In this document: in pieces, positions 22,650 through 35,253 of the stretch
How positions within the stretch are numbered: the stretch's first letter is position 1
Layout of the letters: the number at the start of each line of letters is the position of its first letter
From: Buxus sempervirens
Lineage: Eukaryota; Streptophyta; Magnoliopsida; Buxales; Buxaceae
Reading direction: 5' to 3'
Assembly (NCBI GenBank): GCA_947561395.2
Contig: OX387184.1
Location: 15,542,205-15,606,204 of the forward strand
Length of the DNA stretch: 64,000 bases
The notes under the pieces: generated by a model
What the model was told of the DNA's origin: nothing
The model's database searches: none
What the model saw: the letters and a program-made list of their open reading frames with translations, nothing else
Position numbers and translations under genes: made by a program

Positions 22650-24250
22650 AGGCACAAACTAGAGAGCTAAGGAAAATGTGAAAGCCAAATGTCAAATATA
22701 TTTGCTTTGGACTGACTGGCTTCCTATATCAATGCTCAATTATGAAATCCCAAATCCTTTTAGGAATTGATATAATCCCCTTTAGGATTCCTCAGTATGA
22801 AACATGAGTATCCCAAGTAAACAACCCATATGTCTGGTGCACATATCATCCTTATCTTCCATACTTAGCTTGATTTTATGGCAGGTCACTTTAAGCCATG
22901 AAAACATCACAAAACATTTCTGGATACCTTTTGACATTTATGAAATCCTCTACCAAGGCACAAGGAAAGAAAATTGTGTCATCATCACATCGAAGATGAG
23001 AGAATTTACAGCCCCTTGGTCCGGAACCAATCTTGTAAACTAAGCTGATCTCTTCAGCTTAATTGCATAATCTGCTAAGGCTTCTGCAAGTACAGTGAAG
23101 GGAAAAGAACCTTGGAGGATGACTTCTACAGATCCATTGGACAGACTGAGAATCAAGCCAAAAAGATACTTGCCCTACCCATTTCCTCCAACACAACCCA
23201 AAGCCCATCATTGCATTGACTGTGAAAATCTCAATCTAACTTGCTGCCCCTTCTCCAAGTCAATGTTGTGTATGACACATGCACCTGAAATAAGAAACAT
23301 AATTTTTGAAGTAAGAAAATCCCCTTAATAAACTCCAATTACCTCACATGCCTCTTCCTTAAGTCTTTTAGCTAAGATTATTACAAGAATCTTTCATAGA
23401 CTGCTCAACAGACTAATGAGTCTAGAACCCGTCCATGTTTGGGTGAATGTGATGGAAGTGGCATTAGAACTATCCTGTAATATCTCACTTGGAGAAATCC
23501 TCAATACTTGTACAAGATTGTTCTTGATAATGTCTAACAATTAACAAAATGCAAGAGCAAAACCATCAAGCCACGGTGCTTCCTACTGTCCATTTCTTAG
23601 TTGCTGAGAGAATGTCATCAAAGACTTCTCAAGTCAAGAGGCTTTGGTATTCATAATGAGGTCAAACCGAAGTCCACTGGTCATCTATGAATATCTACTA
23701 TGGGAGAATACGTTCTCATAGAAATAGATGATCGGTCCTTCCTCAGTTCAACATTCTGCAAGATATTACCAGCTATTTTAGGCTTTGTTATAAAAAATTT
23801 GCTTTCTTGTAGCATTAGCACACAAGTGAAAAAAAATAAGAAGGTTTTCTGATTGTCTTATCCTTGAAAGACCATTGATTTTAGCATATTTCCTACTCAG
23901 GAGAACACTAACTCTCTTCTCATTTACTTTCTTTTAAGACTTTACCAAATTGTTGGATTTATAAATTTCTCAAAATTTCTAGTAACATCCAGCTTTATAA
24001 ACATAGGTTTCTTCCTTTTGCTAATATAGCTGAATGATTCCGTGTTATAAGTATTATCAGGATCGTCTAAAGCTTTAAGCTTTCACTGCACAAAATCCAC
24101 CCAAATGACAAATTTTAAAAGAGTTTTGCCAGCCCATTCGAACTGTCAAGTAATATTGGTTATGATGTTTGTCTGCATCTTGATGGTTTACATTCTTCTT
24201 ATATTGCATTAATTATTATTCTTGAATCCGCTTCTTGCCATGTTTCTTTT
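22650..24250 (-). mobile_element. LINE fragment, minus strand, decayed
   Basis: The minus strand can be read in broken frames as the start of an L1 reverse transcriptase region. Near 23550-23600 a WLDGFALAF stretch fits the usual PGPDGF motif, followed by IIKNNLVQVL and, near 23390, ILAKRLKEEA in place of the usual (V)LANRL. Upstream, near 23820, FFHLCANATRKQ fits the region before the RT domain. Many stops are present; borders are approximate. Confidence 0.5.
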
Positions 24251-25028
24251 TGCAATGAGGATGCTAATGGAAGGATGCCCATGCTGCTCTATATTTATTT
24301 AGATCAACGGAGCCACTACCTGTATTGTTAGATGGGCTTGCTTCCAATCTTCCCACTGCGATTCTAGTCACCGTGATAATTTAGGCTCTATTATTCCTGC
24401 TTCTAACCATTCATAAAAACTTTTTTTTTTCAAATGGTCTGAAGTTGCCACTATCTGATGTATCATGATTCATTTTTTGTTCTCTTTCATTCAGCCTAAC
24501 ACAAATGTAAGCTGAAGTTTGAGTAATATGTCATAATTAGCTACTGAAAATCCATTGATGGGTTTAGTGCAAGAGATCCAAACAGCCTTGCAGCCAAAGG
24601 GGGAAGTTGTATAATGTTTTGGCTTTCCTGGCTATGCTCCAAAAGGTGCGGGGGATAACGGGTATGACATCTAGAATAAGCAGAACTAGTGTATCGTATT
24701 CTTTGCTAATTACTAAGCAGAACCAGCTTCTAGATTGTTATTATTATTATTATTTTGGTAGAATTCTAGGTTAATTACTAAGGTTTCACACTACCACTAA
24801 ATTGGGACAGTCATTAAGTATTTTCTGAACCATTCATGGTTGACTATGTATTTTTTTTTTTTTATCTTGCTCCTTTAGAAGAGGAGCATTTGTCGAGTTG
24901 GGAAATTGTTAATAAGAGCTAGTTGCAGGGAAATTTTCAGTTCCATTCCTAACGCCTAACTACAATCACGAGTCTTGTTATATTTTTATTCATACCATTC
25001 TTGTTTGGGGCTGTCATTGATGCTTCAG
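24251..25028. other. No gene seen
   Basis: The stretch is AT-rich with T runs at 24421-24430 and 24850-24862 and a short TTA repeat near 24739. I found no supported feature. Confidence 0.4.
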
Positions 25029-26121
25029 ATTTCACACCCAAATTGTCGTGAAATTCAAACAGCGATTTTCCAACTTAAGTGATTCAAACCTCCAAGAGCT
25101 TCAACTCTTGGCAACTCCAAGTCTCTCGAACCGGTGAGTCTCAACTAGTGAACAGGTTGTAACCTTTTTAAGTCCTTTTACTGCTCGTATATGTACATGT
25201 GGCTGGATAAATATCTAGTCCTTTCACTGCTCGTATGTATATATGGCTGGATAAAGATCTTTCACTTATTATCGCTCCATTGGATGACTCTATTTTCAGC
25301 CAATATGTGTGAATAAATTTTGGAGTTTTGGTTTGCATGCATGAGGACTTTTTTATAGATCCTTTTGGGTAAGTCAGGGATCATTTCATGATTCATGTTA
25401 TGCATTCATTTGTGGGTATGCTAGAAAGTCTTACATGCATTTGTCTGCATTTTCTTGCTGCATTTATGCCACAGAGAACCTGGGCAGCACATGCATGAGT
25501 TTCTGGCAGTTTTTGCCTTTTGCACAAATTAGTCAATCCGTCATGTACTGTTATAGTAGGGACCCACCTTAGTTAATTTATCTGCATCAGCTGATTCAGA
25601 ACTGTGGCGTTTAGTGGAGATAACCTATCATGACGATGCCTTATCTGAGCCGAGAAACAGACCACAAAAATGGTTTTTCGTCGGAGATCAAACGTCCCAA
25701 ACTCAGGTTGGGAACTTCTGGAGATAACTTCAGTTTGAACATCCGAGTTGAGAACCTGCAACATCAGACAATACCAGTAACTGCTGAACACATTGTGAGG
25801 CAGGCTTACATAAGAATTCTTTGGGAGTACACTCATTCTCTCTGTAAGTTTCTTGAACTTCTTTGGCCTATAGAGCCCCAAGTTTTGCCAGAAGGTGAGG
25901 CTTTCCATTTTTATGATTATATCACTTTCCCTTGCTCCACTTGGAATCAGGAGAGGCTTCCACGTTCTTCCAACCGAGTCTCTGGATCTAAAACCCCATT
26001 TCCCTCTAGACAAATAAATGCAGTCTTCAAGCTTGAAGCATGCGTGATGTTGGTACTAGAACTTCCTATTGATTTGCTGGAAAAATCTTTGACTCAATTA
26101 TTGTTTGCTGGCACTCATTGA
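25029..26121 (+). other. Possible exons of an unidentified gene
   Basis: An acceptor-like TTCAG ends at 25028, and a 105-base stretch stays open to a strong donor at 25133 (CCG|GTGAGT). It would encode a Gln/Leu-rich segment containing SDSNLQELQLLATPSLSNR. Further on, 25630-26121 is open for 163 codons from ATG on the plus strand, while 25573-26013 is open on the minus strand. Neither translation is recognised, and the first exon joins poorly to the later frame. This could be an unknown gene, a non-coding transcript or a pseudogene. Confidence 0.2.
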
Positions 26122-27822
26122 CTCATTCTGGCCCCAACCCCACGAAGTCTCCATCCACCTCTTGACAAGAACAGTTTCTAGCATTGAGAGAGAGTTACTG
26201 CGAGCTCTCGCCAAATTGCTCGTACAGGCTTATGACTTAATGAGATGCATCCTTCCTTGGATCCACTTTAATCAATATTGAAAGAGAGCATGTAGGAAAT
26301 TAAGCGAATCTGGCTCGTTTTTGTGTTTATAGGCAATGAATTAATTCAACTGTGTTGCATGTATCTGATGCAGACGTGCGCATGCTCAGCCGTTCAGGTA
26401 CTCTATTTAATGGTGTTGTCTCTTAATTTTGATCCCTTCCTTGGACATTGCCTGCAAATAGTCTTGGCCCATTACTTCGATTTTATTTCTGATCATCACT
26501 GTTGCTGATGGTGATACGAGTTGATCTGAACCTCGAGAATTGACCCGTCACCGGCCACCCTTAAGTACACACCTCCGGTGAAGTTTGACGCTAGAAGAAC
26601 TTGATCCCACTGAGATGACCCAAGCCCGTCCAACCATTAAAAACCTCACGATCATCATCCTCTATTTCGCTTGTAATCTTCTCCGTTGGTGAAAAGGTTC
26701 CTTTCCGGAGTTCCTCAGGTCCATGAAAAATGTCATTAAGTTGAAGGCTTTTTTTAGGTGACCCAATAATGCATCAAGCAATCAATCTAACGGAATTATT
26801 AAGTCACGAGGAATCATTACTTTGGTTAGGACATTCAAGAGCCCTAGAGTAGAAAAGAAGGCAATTTCGCAGCAGATCACTTGATGCCACTTGGCTGCTA
26901 ATATGCTGGAATCTTGACCTGGAATCTGACTGCTCCCTTTTGCAAGTGCTGCATGAGCACGAAAGCTGGTGAGTTCCAGTAAGAGCATTTAATTTGTATT
27001 TTTATCTGTCGATAGAAAGAGATATAAAAGATTGATTACTATTTTAGAAAAGTCAATAAAAGATAAGCCACGATTGACTTGTCAAAATGAATAATTGGTT
27101 TGAACTTGGATCTATGTGGCTTATTGTAGCTTGTTACAACAGCTAACCGACGTTCTAGAAAGAAATGAATATTTGTTACCACAAAAAAGATATTTATCGA
27201 TGTTGTTCTATGTGGCATAAGTATTTGAGCACAAAATAATTCAGTATATTTTATATGAGTTCAATCCAAGATAAAAAGATATTATTCTGTGTTGGTTATT
27301 ACATTGTTTAATTTTAATAAAATTATATAAGTAAGAAATTACATGTCTGTTAATGGACATGATTTTTCATACTTTAAAATTGATGTTTTGAATTTTTTAA
27401 ATCATTTATATCTATATATATATATGTATTGCCGCACAGCAAATTAAAGCTATTATGCTAGAACAAGAATCTCTTTGGACATATGTGCCTAAGTTGTAGT
27501 TGTTAGGAGTAATGCTTGAGACACAGTTACTTTTGGTGAGACAAGTGACTTTCACATGGAAGTTTATTTGGTAGAATTTTTTTTTTCCACTTGTACTATG
27601 GCCGAATTCTAAGTCATGTATTAAGTTTTGGGCCAAATAAAGTTTTCATATGACATAAATGGCTTGTCTAAGATTCAATGTATTGTCTAAATTTTGTAAG
27701 CTAGTACAAAATTAGATAGGCTTTGATTCTTGTGATAAAACCTTTTGTTTATTTCTTATATGCTTATATGAGTAGAAATGTCGTTTACCTAGCCAAAGTA
27801 GCAGGTCGTTTGTTGAATCAAA
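26122..27822. other. Intergenic, no gene seen
   Basis: Only short open frames occur, with an AT microsatellite near 27413-27426. I see no recognised motif. Confidence 0.4.
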
Positions 27823-28039
27823 CTAGCGGGATGCATGTGCAGTATTGCATGTTGAGCGAGGAAGCAGTTTTGCAATTGTTCAGATTTTAAATGAATAGGC
27901 AAACTTTTGATTATTTTAACCCTATATTAATGATGCTTTAACAACAAACAGTAAGGGTTTTTTGGTAAAATCGTGCATAGTTGTTTAGCACGCTTTCCGA
28001 AAGGCTTATTCTAGTTATATATAGGTATATATATATAGA
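27823..28039 (-). mobile_element. Non-autonomous Helitron, copy 2
   Basis: On the minus strand it starts TCTATATATATA after an A (28039) and ends GCATCCCGCTAG followed by T (27823). The 217-bp length nearly equals copy 1 at 192-411, and the two align throughout. The 3' palindromic region around GTGCAGTATTGCATG is related to the duplicated 3' end at 508-554, but the stem is imperfect. Confidence 0.6.
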
Positions 28040-28735
28040 TATGCTATAGAACCTATAATTGACTTTTGTAACAACCAAAAGATGCTATGGAGAAAGTTGA
28101 TCTGACCAATCGAGGCCATTGATTTGACAAGGGATCCTTTGGGTCAGTAAGGTTAACCATATCTTGAGACAATATGTTAATTTAAGCAAGCCCCATTTGG
28201 CAAAAGCATAGGAAATGTCCATGAGGTTATTGTCCCATGTACTGTTCAATTTTTTAATCTTCCTCCAAGCTTTAGCCCAGGAAATATCTTATCAGTATAT
28301 TACAACCTTTAAAACTGCCGCAGCGGCAGCGCTCACTACCACTCTCTGCTACTCTTGTTTCTTTTCTTTTTGAGTGTTATGTACCTTTTCCAAGCTCTGA
28401 GAACCTTGTTCCCCCTCTAATGTCATTCATCTCTCTCTCTCTCTCTCTCTAATATAACACAATGATTCACACTCTCTCTCCTCTCATCTTTCTCACATAT
28501 ATTCATCCTTCATTGTACTTCCCCTTTTGATGAGACCCTCCCCAAAAAGATGTGGAACCCACCTTCACTCTCAACAAACTAACAAAACCCCAAAATTTAG
28601 GCCCTTGTTTTTCTCCTTAATTGATGCTTTTCTTCGGTTTCCAATTTCCATCATCATCTTCTTATCCTACGCACCAATTCTCACCCTTATCACGCGTACC
28701 CTCTTATAATTTTATCCCCCTTTGACCCACCCATC

Positions 28736-28785
<50 letters not shown>

Positions 28786-30562
28786 TTTCCATCTATGTAA
28801 TCCAACTGCCATACATTTCCGAAGAAGGGTAAAATGGGCCCACACGTTCCCTTTCACTTAAAGCCTCTTTCCTTCTTTCAATAATTGTGTGATCGTGCGT
28901 GTGCACGAGTGCTGTTATTATCTTTCTTTCTTTCCTCTTACGGTGCCGGTGATTACCAAATTATCAACGCAGTCACCACCCCTTTGCGCACGTTAGCAAC
29001 AAAAGGCGGAAAACAGTAACCGTGATAGCTTCGGGTAAGTTCCCGGTTCCCCTCAGTCAAGGCGAACGACTGTATTTGGCACCAATCGGGTGGCTCTACG
29101 TGTTGCTATCCTCCACGTAAGCATGACAGACAGATGCACGTGTTTACTCCGTAAAGTAGGTCCCGTCTTCTTTCTTCCACCATCATCAAAACGTCCTCAA
29201 GTCTTTCAGTGCCCGTTTAATCTCAACGGATTGGAGGAGAGCCACCGGAAGGAAATGATGACGTGTCCCTATGCTAGGGCCCCACAGAGGGAAAGATGGT
29301 CACGGTCACGGTCACGACTCACCATCGGTGGGCCCATTCCCCCGCTTTGCAGCTTGCGTCAGTTGGTAAAATTCTTCCGTCCTTGGAAAGACTTGGTTTC
29401 ACCCCACCAACACAACATCCAAATAACTCAAAATTCAAAATCCCCCAAAAGAGCTCCGAATTCAAGACTCCCAAACAGCTCCTTCGGTTTTATAATTTGT
29501 TTGTCGGCAAAATCCCACTTACCTTAGCAATAAATCAGTTAAATGAGTAACGGGATTTGCCCTATTCCTACTGGTTAGAGTTTGGTATGACATAAATTGA
29601 GTTACGGACAGGCCAAGGAGCCTTCACGAACTCGACATAATCCATTAAAATACTATTTTTCATTTGTATTATATGTGAAAAAAACGTATTTTGTGAATAC
29701 AAATGTTATTAATTTATAATTTTATATTTTATAGTACAATAAGATCAACCCCAAGTAGCTTCATTAGCAATTTGATAAGGTTAGGAGAATATTTGAAAGG
29801 ATTAAAATCTTTTGCTGACGAGCCTATAAAAAGGGGCTCGTTTGTAACCTGTAAATGATTGTCATATCAACAATCACTTAAATCATTCACACCATTTGAA
29901 TGATTAATGCCTACGGACGAGGACCTTTTATGAGCTTGTTCGTAAGGGATTTTAATCCTATTTGAAATGACATGAACCCTTATATCACAGGCTATGATTT
30001 GCCAAAACTCACCCCAAATCAGTCTTGTTGCCAACCAGGCAGGTCTGGGCCAAACCTACCCCTATCGAGTTGGTAATGTTTCGGGTTGAGGTTGACTTGG
30101 TTTGAGTATAAAATGCAGAAAAATTGTTTTATAAATAGAATATATAAATTAGTGAAATATTAACAAATAGTAATTTTTTTTATAGAATCTGTATATATAT
30201 ATATAAAGGGTGGAGATACATAGAGCTTAGGGGAGTAGTGGCCCACCATAAAACTACAAAAATGTTATTGTCTACTTATCATATGTACAGCTTTACCCTT
30301 CATAAAATTTTTAATTTGCCCCCTCTATCTTTTTAATTAAAACCATTTTTTTTCTATCCTTAGTTCAAAGATTTACATTTGTAACCCTGAATAAAAATCC
30401 TAGTTAAGACACTGTATATATATATAAAGATAATATAATATTTTAAATATGTTAAAATGATATTTTAATATATTAAGGTCGGATTCAATGTCGGATGAGC
30501 CAAACCTAAACCCACCCAAAACCCGATTGTAGCAATCCCAAACCGTCACCATTAGGGCCGAC
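28040..30562. other. Intergenic with CT-rich, promoter-like stretch
   Basis: 28430-28790 is pyrimidine-rich with two CT microsatellites (28431-28450 and 28741-28782). 28980-29550 is more GC-rich, with a CACGTG-like box near 29136 and a triple CACGGT repeat near 29299. It looks like upstream regulatory DNA, but no supported coding exon follows before BRI1. The 145-codon plus-strand frame at 29090-29527 has no recognisable domain and is not accepted. From 29990 to 30560 there is AT-rich repeat-like DNA. Confidence 0.35.
28741..28782 (+). repeat. TC microsatellite
   Basis: Twenty-one TC units occur without interruption. Confidence 0.95.
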
Positions 30563-30572
30563 GGATTACTCA

Positions 30573-30788
30573 GTGGCGGAACCAGGCTTTGCTTTGGGGG
30601 GCAATTGCCCCCCCTAAATTTTTATTTTTTAATTAAAAGTATATATTTTTTAATTGAAATTCAGGTTTTGCCCCCCATAAAATTTCTAGTTTGCCCCTCT
30701 ATCTCCATAAAATTTCTATATTTTATGTATAAGTGTTAATTGAAATTTTTTTTTGCCCCCTCAGGTTTGGAGTCCTGGTTCCGCCACG
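30573..30788. mobile_element. MULE-like MITE with 9-10 bp target duplication
   Basis: The left end GTGGCGGAACCAGG and the right end CCTGGTTCCGCCAC are perfect inverted repeats. GGATTACTCA occurs on both sides, at 30563-30572 and 30789-30798. The interior is non-coding, with GGGGGGCAATTGCCCCCC near the left end. A 9-bp duplication would point to Mutator-like elements; the terminal base is ambiguous. Confidence 0.75.
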
Positions 30789-31366
30789 GGATTACTCATT
30801 TGATTGGCCTCATCGCCATCCCTAATCCCTGAAGCAAACTTATTATGAGAATTGGCTCCTTGTAGTCTATAAAACGCGTTGCCAAACACGATCCCAGATT
30901 CTCCCTCCACACAGGATAACATTTTTGGCAATTGAGATAAAGCGCAGGGTATTTCAGTCCCTGAAGGTGAGCAAGATCCCGGATCGCCTACTCGCTGTCC
31001 ACCCAAATGCCCGAATCAGAAGCGACAAACGCATCGAAATGACCTAAACATCCCTCTCGAGGCTGCTCATCTTTTTCCACAGTTAAAAAACGTTTTGACA
31101 AGCGCGCACGCAGACGCACACGGAATCTAGGGCATTACGAATTGACCGTACTATCCCCAAAAAGACCCATTAATCTCAATACCCAGCACGGACATTTCTG
31201 ACAACCGTAATGAGCAATCAAGTCCGTTGAAAAATCACACGTACCAAAGAAACCCGGGCCCACACGCAGCCTTACGATAGTACAGCGCAGGAGTCCATCT
31301 AACACTTTTAAGCTTAACCGCATTTAGGAACAAAGACAAGATTAATCAAACGGATTTCTATTAATA

Positions 31367-31493
31367 GCACGTGATCATCAACACATAATCTAGAGAGAGA
31401 GAGAAGACGTAGAGGTGTTGTCACATGGCATGTGACCACCAGCTGTGTCCCCCCGATATATACCTCCTCTCCCTCCTCACTCCCGTCTTTTGA

Positions 31494-31537
<44 letters not shown>

Positions 31538-31540
31538 TCT
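31367..31540 (+). promoter_or_regulatory. BRI1 core promoter and CT-rich leader
   Basis: A CACGTG G-box lies near 31369. A TATATA element sits at about 31455 and would place transcription start near 31485. A CT-repeat tract follows at about 31499-31540, a common feature of plant leaders. The start site itself is inferred. Confidence 0.45.
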
Positions 31541-31603
31541 TCTGTGATAAAACAAAGCTCGCTTGCTATTCCCTCTATTTCTCTCTCTGTATTCGAGCTT
31601 GTG

Positions 31604-31651
31604 ATGGGCGAAAGAGAAACCCTAGAAACTCTATATCGGAAGCTGAGATGA
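31604..31651 (+). CDS. uORF, 15 codons, stop overlapping the BRI1 start
   Basis: An ATG at 31604 opens a 15-codon frame ([15 protein letters not shown]). Its TGA at 31649-31651 overlaps the first BRI1 ATG at 31648 as ATGA. If the transcript starts near the TATA-predicted site, ribosomes would meet this uORF first. BRI1 translation would then need leaky scanning, reinitiation at the overlap, or use of the ATG at 31681. Whether it is translated is not known. Confidence 0.45.
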   Translation: MGERETLETLYRKLR

Positions 31652-34600
31652 AAGCTTTGCACAGATTGAGCTCCGAGTCCATGGATTTGAATAAGGTTTT
31701 CTTCTGTTGCTGCTACTTCACGGTCGTCTCTGTTGGTTTCCTCGCCGGAAAGACTTCACCAGCTGCCGTTAATGGAGTTGCTAAAGATGCTCAGCAGCTG
31801 ATTAACTTCAAAGGTGCGCTTCCGAGCCCTAATGTTCTTCAGAGCTGGCAGCCGAATCAGAATCCGTGCTATTTCAGCGGCGTTACGTGCAAGGACTCTC
31901 GAGTTTCGGCTTTGGATCTGAGTTCTGTGCCACTTAAATCAGATTTTCGGTTTGTTTCCTCGTTTCTCATAAGTTTGGAGCGTCTGGAGAAGCTGTCGCT
32001 GAAGTTTACTAATATTAGTGGAAGTCTGTATTCGGTTTCGGGATCCCGTTGTAGTGAGGTGTTGAGCGAGCTGGATCTGGCAGGGAATGGCTTATCTGGT
32101 TCGCTGTCCGATGTTTCCAGATTGGCTTCTTGTTCGAGCTTGAGGTTTCTGAATCTCTCGGGGAATTTCTTCGAGTTTTCGGCCGGGAGGAAGGATTCCG
32201 GTGGATTGCGGCTCGATGTGGAGACGCTTGATCTCTCTTTTAATCGTATTTCCGGTCAGAATGTTGTTTCCTGGCTCTTATCCGGTGGTTGTGGTGAGCT
32301 CAAGTACTTATCTTTGGAGGGAAACAAAATCGCCGGGAACATTCCGGTATCCGGCTGCCGGAGTTTGGAATATCTTGATCTGTCGTCCAACAATTTCTCG
32401 GGGGAGATTCCGTCGTTCGGCGATTGCGCAGCGTTGCAGCATCTTGATCTCTCGGAGAATGAATTTTCCGGCGTTATCGGAGTTGGACTGTCTGGATGTC
32501 AGAAGCTGAGATTCTTGAATTTGTCCAGTAACCAGTTCTTGGGCAAACTTCCATCGATTCCAAGTGGGAGTTTGCTGTTGCTTTCGCTGTCCTCCAACTT
32601 TTTCGAGGGCGAGATACCCTTGCAACTCGCTGATGCCTGTCCGACACTTATCGAGCTCGATCTTTCCTCGAACCACCTGTACGGTATGCTTCCAGATAAT
32701 TTGCGTTCTTGTTCTTCATTGGAATCCATTAATCTTTCTGCCAACAACCTCTCTGGTGAACTCCCGATCGAAACTCTAGTTAAGATGACTAGTTTGAAGA
32801 AGCTGGTCCTGTCTTACAATGATTTTTTTGGGGCTTTACCGGATTCAATGTCGAACCTTGCGAATTTGGAATTGTTCGATCTGAGCTCTAATAATATCTC
32901 TGGATCAATCCCTATGGGATTGTGTGGAGATCCTAAAAACAGTTTGAAGGAGCTGTATCTTCAAAACAATCTACTCTCCGGCGGTATTCCAGCATCGCTC
33001 AGTAATTGTTCTCAGTTGGTCTCTCTGGATCTTAGCTTCAATTACCTCAAGGGTACAATTCCTTCAAGCTTGGGTTCTCTGTCTAAGCTCCGTGATCTGA
33101 TAATGTGGTTGAATCAGCTTCATGGTGAAATCCCTCAAGAGTTGATGTACGTCCGAACACTTGAAAACCTTATCCTGGACAACAATGAGTTGACCGGGAC
33201 AATTCCTTCTGCTTTAAGCAACTGTACCAATCTGAATTGGATCTCATTGTCGAGCAACCGGTTGAGTGGTCAGATCCCCGCATGGATTGGGCGTCTGAAC
33301 AATCTTGCGATACTTAAACTTGGGAACAATTCCTTCTCTGGCAGGATCCCGCCGGAGCTTGGAGACTGCCGAAGCTTGATCTGGTTGGATCTCAATAGCA
33401 ACTTCTTGAACGGAACCATCCCTCCTACACTATCAAAGCAATCTGGCAAGATTGCTGTTGGTTTGATTACCGGAAAGAAGTATGTGTATATGAAGAACGA
33501 TGGTAGCAAGGAGTGCCACGGAGCTGGAAACCTGTTGGAGTATGCAGGAATCAGACAGGATGGGTTGAACAGAGTACCAACCAGGCATTCCTGCAACTTC
33601 ACCAGAGTCTACCATGGTAACACCCAATACACATTTAACAACAATGGCTCTATGATTTTCATTGATCTTTCCTATAATATGTTGGAGGGTAACATTCCAA
33701 AGGAGATTGGAGACATGTTCTATCTCTCAATTTTGAACTTAGGCCACAACAATCTCTCTGGCCCCATTCCTTCAAATATTGGAAGCTTAAGGAACGTTGG
33801 GATTCTTGATCTCTCTTACAATAAGCTCGAAGGACCTATCCCCGGATCCTTATCTGGACTTACTTTGCTTTCTGAGATCGACCTGTCCAACAACCTGCTT
33901 TCTGGAGTAATTCCCGAAACAGGTCAGTTGGCAACATTCCCTGCTTACAGGTACACGAATAATTCGGGCCTATGCGGATACCCTCTAGATGCTTGTGGTG
34001 CTTCGGGCTCGAACGCATCAAGTCTGCAGCATCAGAAATCGCACAGGAGACAAGCATCCCTGGCGGGGAGTGTTGCAATGGGCTTGTTGTTCTCCCTTTT
34101 TTGCATATTTGGTTTGATCATTGTTGCTGTTGAGACGAAGAAGAGGAGGAAAAAGAAGGATTCGACAATGGATGTCTACATTGATAGCCGATCCCATTCG
34201 GGCACTGCAAATGTCAGCTGGAAGCTCACAGGTGCCCGGGAAGCTTTAAGCATCAACCTTGCAACCTTTGAGAGGCCCCTTCGGAAGCTCACATTTGCCG
34301 ATCTTCTTGAAGCCACAAACGGCTTCCACAATGACAGTCTTATTGGGTCCGGTGGCTTTGGGGATGTATACAAAGCCGAGCTGAAGGATGGAAGCGTTGT
34401 GGCTATCAAGAAACTTATACATATCAGTGGACAGGGTGATCGGGAGTTCACAGCTGAAATGGAGACCATCGGGAAGATCAAGCACCGGAACCTTGTTCCC
34501 CTACTGGGTTATTGCAAGGTTGGGGAAGAACGACTTCTGGTTTATGAATACATGAGGTATGGCAGCTTAGAGGATATACTACATGATCGGAAGAAGGACG

Positions 34601-35253
34601 GGATCAAGCTGAATTGGTCAAACAGGAGGAAAATCGCCATTGGAGCCGCAAGGGGATTAGCTTTTCTGCACCACAACTGTATCCCTCACATTATTCACCG
34701 AGACATGAAGTCGAGTAACGTCTTACTTGACGAAAACTTGGAAGCCCGTGTCTCGGATTTTGGAATGGCAAGGCTGATGAGTGCAATGGACACCCACCTG
34801 AGTGTCAGCACACTAGCAGGCACTCCAGGTTATGTCCCACCCGAATATTATCAGAGCTTCAGGTGCACAACAAAAGGAGACGTCTACAGCTACGGCGTAG
34901 TCTTGCTTGAGCTGCTAACAGGAAAGCAGCCAACTGACTCGGCTGACTTTGGTGACAACAACCTTGTGGGGTGGGTGAAGCAACACGCCAAGCTGAGAAT
35001 AACTGACGTGTTTGATCCAGAGCTCATGAAAGAGGACCCGAGCTTGGAAATGGAGCTACTACAGCATTTGAATGTCGCTTGTGCCTGCTTGGAAGATCGG
35101 CCATGGCGACGACCCACGATGATACAAGTCATGGCAATGTTTAAGGAAATCCAAGCAGGGTCTGGAATCGACGATTCGTCTAACATTTCAACTGATGATG
35201 GGGGCTTTGGAGCAGTTGGATCGATAGAGATGAGCATAATGGAAAGTCGCTAA
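31648..35253 (+). CDS. BRI1: Brassinosteroid receptor kinase BRI1
   Basis: This encodes the plasma-membrane leucine-rich-repeat receptor kinase that binds brassinosteroids and signals with BAK1-type co-receptors. The gene is intronless, with 1201 codons from 31648, or 1190 from the second in-frame ATG at 31681, which directly precedes the hydrophobic signal peptide ([15 protein letters not shown]). The family is usually about 1190-1200 aa. In order it has an N-terminal Cys pair ([10 protein letters not shown]), about 25 LRRs, the hormone-binding island at about residues 590-660 (KYVYMKND ... [14 protein letters not shown] ... YTFNNNGSM) and the C-terminal Cys pair ([10 protein letters not shown]). 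A transmembrane segment follows near 805-827, a basic KKRRKKK stop-transfer, and a kinase with [23 protein letters not shown] and [10 protein letters not shown]. It is an RD kinase with all catalytic residues visible. The island matches BRI1 better than the BRL paralogues. The frame stays open upstream to 31432, but that part is CT-repeat leader. No breaks seen. Confidence 0.96.
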   Translation: MKALHRLSSESMDLNKVFFCCCYFTVVSVGFLAGKTSPAAVNGVAKDAQQLINFKGALPSPNVLQSWQPNQNPCYFSGVTCKDSRVSALDLSSVPLKSDFRFVSSFLISLERLEKLSLKFTNISGSLYSVSGSRCSEVLSELDLAGNGLSGSLSDVSRLASCSSLRFLNLSGNFFEFSAGRKDSGGLRLDVETLDLSFNRISGQNVVSWLLSGGCGELKYLSLEGNKIAGNIPVSGCRSLEYLDLSSNNFSGEIPSFGDCAALQHLDLSENEFSGVIGVGLSGCQKLRFLNLSSNQFLGKLPSIPSGSLLLLSLSSNFFEGEIPLQLADACPTLIELDLSSNHLYGMLPDNLRSCSSLESINLSANNLSGELPIETLVKMTSLKKLVLSYNDFFGALPDSMSNLANLELFDLSSNNISGSIPMGLCGDPKNSLKELYLQNNLLSGGIPASLSNCSQLVSLDLSFNYLKGTIPSSLGSLSKLRDLIMWLNQLHGEIPQELMYVRTLENLILDNNELTGTIPSALSNCTNLNWISLSSNRLSGQIPAWIGRLNNLAILKLGNNSFSGRIPPELGDCRSLIWLDLNSNFLNGTIPPTLSKQSGKIAVGLITGKKYVYMKNDGSKECHGAGNLLEYAGIRQDGLNRVPTRHSCNFTRVYHGNTQYTFNNNGSMIFIDLSYNMLEGNIPKEIGDMFYLSILNLGHNNLSGPIPSNIGSLRNVGILDLSYNKLEGPIPGSLSGLTLLSEIDLSNNLLSGVIPETGQLATFPAYRYTNNSGLCGYPLDACGASGSNASSLQHQKSHRRQASLAGSVAMGLLFSLFCIFGLIIVAVETKKRRKKKDSTMDVYIDSRSHSGTANVSWKLTGAREALSINLATFERPLRKLTFADLLEATNGFHNDSLIGSGGFGDVYKAELKDGSVVAIKKLIHISGQGDREFTAEMETIGKIKHRNLVPLLGYCKVGEERLLVYEYMRYGSLEDILHDRKKDGIKLNWSNRRKIAIGAARGLAFLHHNCIPHIIHRDMKSSNVLLDENLEARVSDFGMARLMSAMDTHLSVSTLAGTPGYVPPEYYQSFRCTTKGDVYSYGVVLLELLTGKQPTDSADFGDNNLVGWVKQHAKLRITDVFDPELMKEDPSLEMELLQHLNVACACLEDRPWRRPTMIQVMAMFKEIQAGSGIDDSSNISTDDGGFGAVGSIEMSIMESR

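Noticed and set aside
29090-29527. 145-codon plus-strand frame
   Set aside because: No recognisable domain, basic low-complexity composition and no Kozak or splice context; probably chance in GC-richer DNA.
31432-31647. 72-codon N-terminal extension of BRI1
   Set aside because: It reads through the TATA-proximal region and CT-repeat leader, lacks homology to BRI1, and would place a signal peptide in the interior.
31648-35253. BRL1/BRL3-type paralogue instead of BRI1
   Set aside because: The island domain ([22 protein letters not shown]) and the C-terminal tail match BRI1 better than the BRL group.
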